Source: Anaeramoeba flamelloides
Lineage: Eukaryota > Metamonada > Anaeramoebidae
Reading direction: 5' to 3'
DNA: 64,000 nt
Assembly: GCA_027625915.1 (NCBI GenBank)
Contig: JANTQA010000029.1
Location: forward strand, 7,936,001-8,000,000
The position numbers and the translations under genes were made by a program. Positions 56,947-64,000 of the stretch are shown here, piece after piece. Within the stretch, counting starts at the first letter, position 1. Every line of letters begins with the position of its first letter. The notes under the pieces are model-generated. The model saw only the letters and a program-made list of their open reading frames with translations, ran no database searches and was not told the DNA's origin.

Positions 56947-59900
56947 ATGACAAGCACGATTATTGAAAATTATTTTATTGTTGAGGTTATGGTTGTCAAT
57001 GCAACCAACCTTGTGACAGCAGACTTTGTTGGAATAGTAAATCTTTTTTTTTTTTTTTCTTCAAAAACCATCTTTCCTTAATCCTTTTTTGATTTCTTTT
57101 TTTTTTTTCATTCTTCTTAAATAAGTGTGATCCTTATGTAATAGTTTTTGATAAAAAACATCACTCTTTTAGAACTTCAACAAAGAAAAAAACAAGCAAT
57201 CCTGAGTAAGTTATTTTGAATTTTTACATCTTTTTTCACAAAACAAAAGAAATTCCCCAGATGAAATAATTTTGAAAAAACAAATGATTTCATATAATCA
57301 AGTACACCATACTCAAACGAGGATTTAAAGAACGTTTTGGCCATTTTATTCCAAAAAGAATTCAAAGATCTTTTGAAAAAAGAAAGAATTTCTTTGATGA
57401 TAAAAATGGTAATGTCGCAAACATTTTTTTTTATTTGACATAGACTCGACAACTAACCATTAAAAAAAAAACCAAGTTTATTTAAGGACTACGTCCCCAC
57501 CCTTGAGGGGGTTGAGTAATTGTGTTATTTCACTTTCACTTCTCACAAAAAATTTTCACACGGAAGAAATTGGACACAAAAAAAAAAAAAAACATTTTTT
57601 GTAATCTTTACCTTTTCACACAGAAGACATTTTTTCTATCTTTTTCAAATGAAAAGGAAAATTGAGAAGAACAAAAAAAATAATTGAAAAAAAATGGCTT
57701 TTTAGGATTTATCAAGTACAAGTTCAAATTTGAGAACATTTCAAACTTGTAAAAGCAAATGTAAAAAATATGTAGAACAGCCAGAGGAAATAGTGTGAGT
57801 TCAGAAAGTTGAAATGGAAATTCTAAAATAATAAAAACAAAATTTGGCATGATTTAACAAGGTAAAAAATGTAAAAAATGTAAAATTGTGAAAACTTCAC
57901 ATTTTTTCTAAAAGAAATTCTCATTGGACAAATATTACTTGGATTACATAACTCTTTCAAGGGTGATTTTATACATTATTTCACTGTTTTCACCTAAAAA
58001 CGGTAGTCCTTAAAGCAATTGATCTGATAAATTAAACATTTTAGTAATATTATTAAGGATATATTGTGGAAAGGATTTGAAAATACAAAGAAATAACACC
58101 AAAAGATTTCCTTTGAAAAATGTATTTCAAAATTTGAACTTTCTTCGAGTCTTTGACAAAAAAGTCTCAACTTTGTTGTTTTTAAAAAAATAGACAAAAA
58201 ATTGGAATATTTCACCTTTCCATTGTGGAAAAAAAGATCAACACTGATTTTTAATTGTAAACCTTAATAGAACCTGAAAACAAAAAGTAAAATCGATTTT
58301 AAGAAGAAACATATTAATTTCAAAGTGTTGTTCAGCATTTTGTTATCAAATGATCAACAAAAAACAATTTTTTGCTGCTAAATTCAAAACATTCGCTGAA
58401 GACTCGATTCACTTACCGTGGATTTACTCGATACTCGAGGGTGACTCCAAACTAAAAAAGGGTATTCTGAAATTGCATTTCTTTTGGTTGAACAAATTCA
58501 AAGAACAAAAAAAAAATTTCATATAATCCGGTGGGAAAAAATTCAATTCAAAAAAAAAGTTAAAAACAATCTCTATTTTGACAATCAAATTTTAAAAAAA
58601 AATACTTGTTTCTTATTTTCTATATCCAAAGAGTTAAATTTCTTCGATTTAAAACAAATTGTTTTCTTTAAGTAAAAAATCAATTTAATTCGATTTAATC
58701 TAATTTGTGGTTATTTTGCAACCCTCTAAATTTGACAGAGTAAGGATTTTGTAACATTCTTGAAATCAAAATAACTCATTTGAAAAAAAATCACCGAGAT
58801 CTCAAAAAGCGCCAATAGTGAAAACACTTCAAAACTGACAAAGTTCACTTCAAAATTATATTTCACAACCAATCAAATTGGAAATTTGGTGTTGCTCTTT
58901 GATGTCTTTTTTCAAAAAATGTCCTAGTTTTTCATTGTTGATTTTTGGAGATCGATAGTACATCACATTTTGGCTGGTTTTTAATTGGTATTAGGTCATC
59001 ATAAAAATTACAATTTTTTTTTTTTTACATTTCAGATAATTATTTATCATCGTAATGACTCGACCCTTAATTTATTAAGAATCTTTTTTTTTGAAAAAGA
59101 AAGAAATCTTCTTGTTGGTGAAGGTAATATCCATAAACACGCTTTATAAAGAAAATCACTATGCTTTGGAATAACTCAATATATAAAATCCACTTAATTT
59201 CAAAAAATTACAATGATTATTTGAAACTTGAAACAAATAATATGTTTATTCAAATAATAAATCGAATCAATTTTTTCAATTCGTCGAACAAAAAAAGAAG
59301 AGAAAAAAATAAAACTATTAAATTGAAAATTCTCCCAAAATACTTTTTTTCAAACCTGGGAAATTCAACTTATCACGTCTAGAAGAAATACTTTTTTTTT
59401 GATTATTTTTAATGAATAATTAATAAGACAATTTTAATCATTTCAGTAAGTTAGTAATAACCACCAGATTAAAATGTATCAAATAGGTTTTACTATTTAT
59501 TTATCAAAATTTTTTAAATATTTTCAATCCAAATAAAATTAATTTAAATCAATAAATTTTAAATAAAAAAAAATTGATCATTTTTGTTATTTTGAAGATC
59601 AGAGAAGTGACAAGTATTATATGAAAAATTTCCACTTTGAAAAAAACAGACAAAATTTAATCATCTAAATTATTTTTTGAGTTTTTTATTATGAACTAAC
59701 TATTAACAGTTATCTGGTTATTATTATTGATTCAAACTGTATTATTGAAACTGGGCATATTTATTCAATTTTGATAAACAAATTAAAATTTATCTTTAAA
59801 TGTTAACAAAAAATGAAAAATAAATCGTAATGAATAACAAAAAAAAACAACTTTATTTTTTTTTTTCTTTTTTCTGTGATTATAATTCTTCCTTTTGTAA

Positions 59901-60421
59901 TCAATATGCTTAAAGAGAAAAAATTTTTTTCACCAATAATCTCCAAATCCTCAATTAATTCTTTTTTAATAAAATAATTTTTTTTTTTCGTTTTTTTTTA
60001 TTTTAATACTGAAAAAAATAAACGTTCTTACTATTAATAAATATAATTTTATACATTCTAAACATTTTTTTTAAAAATTATTCCTAATTAAATAGATTTA
60101 ATGAACTTTTTGATTTAACATATATCACATTACCAGAATTTTTAAATTTCCGAGTTTATGATCATGACAAGGCATTAAAAGATAATTTTATTGGGTGGGC
60201 AAGATTGAAATTATCAGCAATTAAACTAGATCAAACATATCGCAAAGATCTGATTCTTAGAGGCGTTCCAAATGGTATTAATATTTCAATATTTTCCTTT
60301 TTGTAATTTATTTGGGAATTAAAAAAAATTTCGTTATTTAATAGTTAATTATTTTTTGACATTTAAAGAAATTTTTTTACATAATTCATTAATTTTATTG
60401 AAATATTCTAATTATTTTTGT

Positions 60422-60456
<35 letters not shown>

Positions 60457-60581
60457 ATGGTTCATATACATATTAAAATAAAAAAGGCAAATCGACTTGC
60501 ACAACTTAAACCAAAACCCCTTGGGATTTTAAGAGTTGTAATTTTGGATGGAAAAATTTTTAAAAAACCAGATTATTTAAG
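56947..60581 (+). CDS. C2-domain protein, 5' part (at least two C2 modules)
   Basis: C2 modules bind phospholipid, often with calcium, as in synaptotagmin-like, copine or Ras-GAP proteins. Exons: 56947-57036 (MTSTIIENYFIVEVMVVNAT, NLVTADFVGI), 57126-57205 (CDPYVIVFDKKHHSFRTSTK, KKTSNP), 60096-60274 (EFNELFDLTYITLPEFLNFR, VYDHDKALKDNFIGWARLKL) and 60455-60581 (KPLGILRVVILDGKIFKKPD). The first C2 is complete and keeps calcium-binding acidic positions (AD of TADF, CDPY, YDHD). The last exon starts a second C2. Introns are 89, 2890 and 180 nt; donors are GTAAAT, GTAAGT, GTATTA and GTAATT; phases fit throughout. The next exon, needed after donor 60582, was not found in the remaining 3.4 kb and may lie beyond the window. 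Confidence 0.88.
57481..58014. mobile_element. 534-bp TIR element with TTAA ends
   Basis: TTTAAGGACTAC at 57481-57492 faces GTAGTCCTTAAA at 58003-58014. The inner part continues weakly (ACCCTTGAGG against ACCCTTGAAAG from the other side; TTATTTCACT on both strands). Each end contains TTAA, as in a piggyBac-type target duplication, but in such AT-rich DNA that is weak evidence. No transposase frame. It lies in the 2.9 kb intron of the C2 gene. Confidence 0.75.
58200..58320 (+). repeat. Dispersed repeat family C, intronic single arm
   Basis: GATCAACACTGATTTTTAAT, ATAGAACCTGAAAACAAAAA and GTAAAATCGATTTTAAG match the left arm of 32144-32601. Intron sequence. Confidence 0.65.
59567..59762 (+). 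repeat. Dispersed repeat family I, copy 2
   Basis: Nearly identical direct partner of 30820-31020. It lies in the C2 gene intron, about 330 bases before the third exon. Confidence 0.85.
60427..60453 (+). repeat. Poly-A tract at a splice acceptor
   Basis: An unbroken run of about 27 A immediately before the acceptor AG of C2 exon 4 (exon starts 60455). Most acceptors here follow T-rich or mixed sequence, so this is unusual; length errors are likely in assembly. Confidence 0.8.
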
Positions 60582-62089
60582 GTAATTATTTTTCAAACAT
60601 ATTTTGTTTTTAATACTTTGGGTTTTGCTTTTCAAAATGAACTCCTCTTTTTTTTACATCATAAATCAAGAAAAAAAATTATGTATTTTGTATTTGATTT
60701 TAAGCTTGAATTGAACAATACAAGTGTATCCATCCAATTTATATTAAAAAAATTATTTTTTAATCTGAAAATTAAATGAATTTTCGTTTTGATAATCTTT
60801 TGGTGGAAAATATTTTACATTATATCTCATTTGTTACTAAATAAACAGAAATATCTACAGATCATTGTTAGAACAAAATATTTGAATTTCCACTACCTAA
60901 GATCTAAAAAAATCATTATCGTCTTCAAAACAATAATGGCGTCACACTATGGCTGTATCTGTTCAACCTGTTCAAAATGGCAAAAAAATGAAAAAAAAAA
61001 AGTTAAAAAAATTTTCAAAATTGTATTTTTATTTTTCCTTGTTTTTATAAAAATTTAGAATTCTTTAGTTTTGTTGTTCATAATTTTTCAATATTAAACC
61101 AAGCAAATAAATAAACTTATATTTTTAATTTTTTGAAAAATTAAAAAGAAAAATGTCATGTCAAAAGATCAAAATCAAGAAGAGGGGGGGGATGGGCAAA
61201 GTGTTGTTAGTTAAAATAGAATTTCTTAATTAGAATATGTTTTTTTTTTTCAATTGGTGATGATTAACAAAACGATATTTTTGTAACATTTTTTTTGAAC
61301 ATTCGCACAAAATTTTTGTAATATCTCACCTACGCAATAAAAACAAATATGTTTTTCATAGAGCGGGGTTCGAATATTTGTAATAATATCATTGATGGTG
61401 ACGTTTAGATAAAGTGTTAAATTTTAATTGGGCTATTTTTCGAATTGTCAAAGTACTTTTTTCTAATTAATAAGTTTTACAATACTTTTTTTTTTGAATT
61501 TTAAATTGGAATAAATTTTTACAACATCTTCTTTTGACTTAAAAAACTTGTTTTCAACGTGAACAAAAGATTGTTGAAACCCTCCTTCCTCTGATATTTT
61601 TTTCAATAAGGTTTAGTTTTGGAATTTTTTTTTGTTTTCTATTGAGGTTATTTTTTGGGTTTGAGGATATCATTTACATTTCACGTCAACAATTTATTTG
61701 TTTTTTGGTTTGCCTTTTTTTCTTGGAATACACCTTTTTTTCTTTCTTTTCTTTCTTTTTTTTATAAATATTAATTGCTTTTGTTTAATGTTTTAGTTTG
61801 TTAAACTGTTTGATTTTAAAAGTTGTTATTTTGTTTCTTATCTAGTGATTATCAGGTGTGATGATCTTGCAACTTTTTTTTTTTTTTTTTTTTTTGGATC
61901 GTTTATAACAAGTCATTCAATTGGGATGAGATAAAATTGAAAAATTAAGTGAAATCTGGATTCTTCAATTAAAAAAAATAATTCAATAATTAACGAATAA
62001 ATTATTTTTACCAATTTAAATCACATTTTGGAAATATATTTATTATACAACTGATTTTTATCAAATTCAAATATAATTAATAATTCTTT
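60582..62089. other. Intron or intergenic sequence after C2 exon 4
   Basis: Begins with the donor GTAATT. No next exon recognised. Contains a nine-G run near 61183 and long T runs near 61875. The frame at 60789-61058 has no known motif. Confidence 0.4.
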
Positions 62090-62420
62090 TAGGTTTTTTA
62101 TGTTGATGATTATTGAGTAAATCCTTGAAATTAAAAAAATAGTTACTTTTAAAGATTTTAAATATTAATTTTTAAATCCTGAGAATACTATTATTTTGGT
62201 TTCTATCTTGTGTTTTGGAAAATGGATAAAAAAAAAATTTCCAAAATGATAATTTTTTAAGTGGTACTTAGTCAAAAATCAAATAATTTTTTGTTCAATA
62301 ATATTTATAAATAGATTTTTTAGAAACCATTCGAACTATGGATCACTAATATAATTTACTTTAAATTACAACATATTTAAATTTTGGACGAATCTAGGGT
62401 TACACTGATCACTCAAGGAA
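62090..62420 (-). repeat. Dispersed repeat family G, copy 3 (partial)
   Basis: Same orientation as 40240-41010: TTTTATGTTGATGATTATTG, TATTTTGGTTTCTATC, GAACTATGGATCACTAAT. Non-coding. Confidence 0.65.
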
Positions 62421-62539
62421 GTAAGTACATTTTTCGAATTTTGAGTGTCACCATTTATGTGAAACAGAATTCTTCAAATCATTTCTTTAACCAAATACAT
62501 TGATATTTTAATAAACATGAAAGTTAAATATATCCTAGT

Positions 62540-62980
62540 ATAAGAAATTTACATACCAACAAAAAACCGGAAATTAAAAAAATTAAAAAGATTGATTCAA
62601 AAAAAAATTAATAAAAATCATTTATTTCTTGATCTTATCTGTAAAATTTGATACAATTACTTATTCTTTATTTGGTTTTATTTTTAATTCTTCATGTAAA
62701 TACTTTTGTTTGTAAAATTTTTGAGAAGCAAATTACTTTTTATTTCTAAAGAATTTCCAAAATGAATTTTAAAAATCCTATTTTCATTTAATTCATCTAA
62801 TTCTAGTTTTATTTCAGGAAATAGGATTTTTTTTTAATTCTTCTTCAGAAATAAAGATTTATTGGTCCATTTTGTTTGATTTTATAATTCTTTCTTTTTC
62901 CATTATATTGAGAACCCAAAATAATTCTGAATCTGATTGAAATTTTTTTCTAAATTATTCTATTATTTTGGGTTGAATCT
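62540..62980 (-). repeat. Dispersed repeat family H, copy 2
   Basis: Inverted partner of 26640-27030: AAAATCCTATTTTCATTTAA, TTCATCTAATTCTAGTTT, GAAATAAAGATTTATT. A weaker relative of its end lies near 4258-4330. Confidence 0.7.
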
Positions 62981-63539
62981 TTTGTAACTGTTTTTTAATT
63001 CCGAGAATTTAACCCCTTTATTTTAATTTTTGAAATAGTATTTTTTATTTTGGTTTTCTTTGAAAAAAATATTTGAGAAAAAAATATTTGAAAGCAAATT
63101 TGTAAAAAAATGTTTTGTAAAAAATAATAATAAATAGTAATGGGGCGAGAAATTCAATAGTTATAAAATTGTTTGAGTTCAACAAATTAAGAAGAAAAAG
63201 AAAACAAATTTTCAAAAATAGGCTTTGGTTGTTTTTTTTTTTTTTCATTCTTGATCTCAACAAATTTATTTGGAATGATGATCTTTCTTGTTTGTTCTTC
63301 TAAAAGAAAATATTTGTTTCAAAGATACACCTTTTCGGGTCTATTTTTTTGGTTTATTCTTGGATTAATTTCGCACATTTCTCTAAACACAATTCTAGAT
63401 CCAAAACATAATTTAATAAAACCAAAATTTTAATCAAAAAAAAATGTTCAAAAAATTAAAGATTAAACGCTGAATTACTTTGGTTCGTTTTCTTTTCATA
63501 AATATATCAACGAATGATATTTTGATTTTAAAGTTTCAA

Positions 63540-64000
63540 TATTTGGTGGCACTCAAAAAATATTTTTCAGTAATGTTAACACAATTAAAATTTTTCAAAA
63601 TGGTAAAATGTACTTATACTAAAATTCAAAATTTTCCACACAGTTAAAAAGGTCCAAACAATCACAATAATACATTTTCATTCAAATAGGAAATAATTTT
63701 CATTTTTGTAGAATATGAAAATCATTTTTCATCTTTTAGGTTTTTTACTTTCATTTAATTTTTTGAATTACGTAACTTATTTCTGTCGATCAAAAAATTT
63801 TTCCGACGATTGATATTAGGTTAAAGTTGACTTTTTCAAAATAGAAGAACTTAAATAAAATTAGTCAATGAGTATCTAACCATTTGATCAATCAATATTC
63901 CTAATAGAATTTAAACAAATTTAGCAAGCATTTTTTTTTGTTTTGCCCATCTCCAAAATTTTCAACATACCCATAATTTATTAATCTTGATAATTATTTA
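63540..64000 (+). repeat. Dispersed repeat family A, copy at window end
   Basis: Contains GATTGATATTAGGTTAAAGT and TCAATATTCCTAATAGAATT as at 125-240, and TTTTGCCCATCTCCAAAATT as at 594-613. Here the two blocks are adjacent, while at the window start about 330 bases lie between them. Cut by the window edge. Confidence 0.75.

Noticed and set aside
61360-61385. GGGGTTCGAATATTTG as a tRNA B-box
   Set aside because: No matching A-box, acceptor stem or cloverleaf around it.

Overview
This window is nuclear DNA from a very AT-rich, intron-containing protist. Evidence: a three-exon Skp1 gene; signalling proteins padded with Lys/Asn/Glu/Asp-rich low-complexity tracts; introns starting GTA(A/T) and ending in AG; TAA, TAG and TGA all used as stops. 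The protein mix (ankyrin-BTB, DENN-PH, B-box, C2, MAP3K-like kinase, gelsolin/PH-like) fits an amoeboid lineage such as Anaeramoeba or another AT-rich amoeba. That placement is inference; no rRNA or tRNA gene was found to support it.

Genes in order: Skp1 (2549-3390, minus); a charge-polarised GR-rich/gelsolin-like/PH-like/acidic-tail protein (8295-11250, minus, three exons); a tripartite DENN plus PH protein (16353-25223, plus, at least three exons); an ankyrin-repeat plus BTB protein (27279-29084, minus, 5' end unsure); a B-box zinc-finger exon running into a fold-back repeat (33359-33730, minus); a MAP3K-like kinase in five exons over 13.4 kb (37404-50815, minus); and the 5' part of a C2-domain protein (56947-60581, plus) whose 3' end is not found.

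The rest is repeats. I read at least ten dispersed non-coding families, several hairpin/TIR elements (14.2, 17.6, 26.2, 32.1 and 57.5 kb), two Tc1/mariner-style MITEs flanked by TA (35.8 and 48.7 kb), a fold-back family with a dense cluster at 47.9-48.6 kb, and two remnants of LINE reverse transcriptases (19.1-20.4 kb minus; 52.7-53.0 kb plus). Much of this sits inside introns: three genes have both compact introns (60-190 nt) and introns of 2-5.5 kb filled with repeats.

The genes are separate eukaryotic units, not an operon. Loosely, they cover ubiquitin ligase assembly (Skp1, BTB, B-box), small-GTPase/membrane signalling (DENN-PH, C2), kinase signalling and cytoskeletal regulation. Exon boundaries were derived by hand from family conservation, phase and splice consensus. 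Repeat boundaries are approximate unless terminal inverted repeats are quoted.
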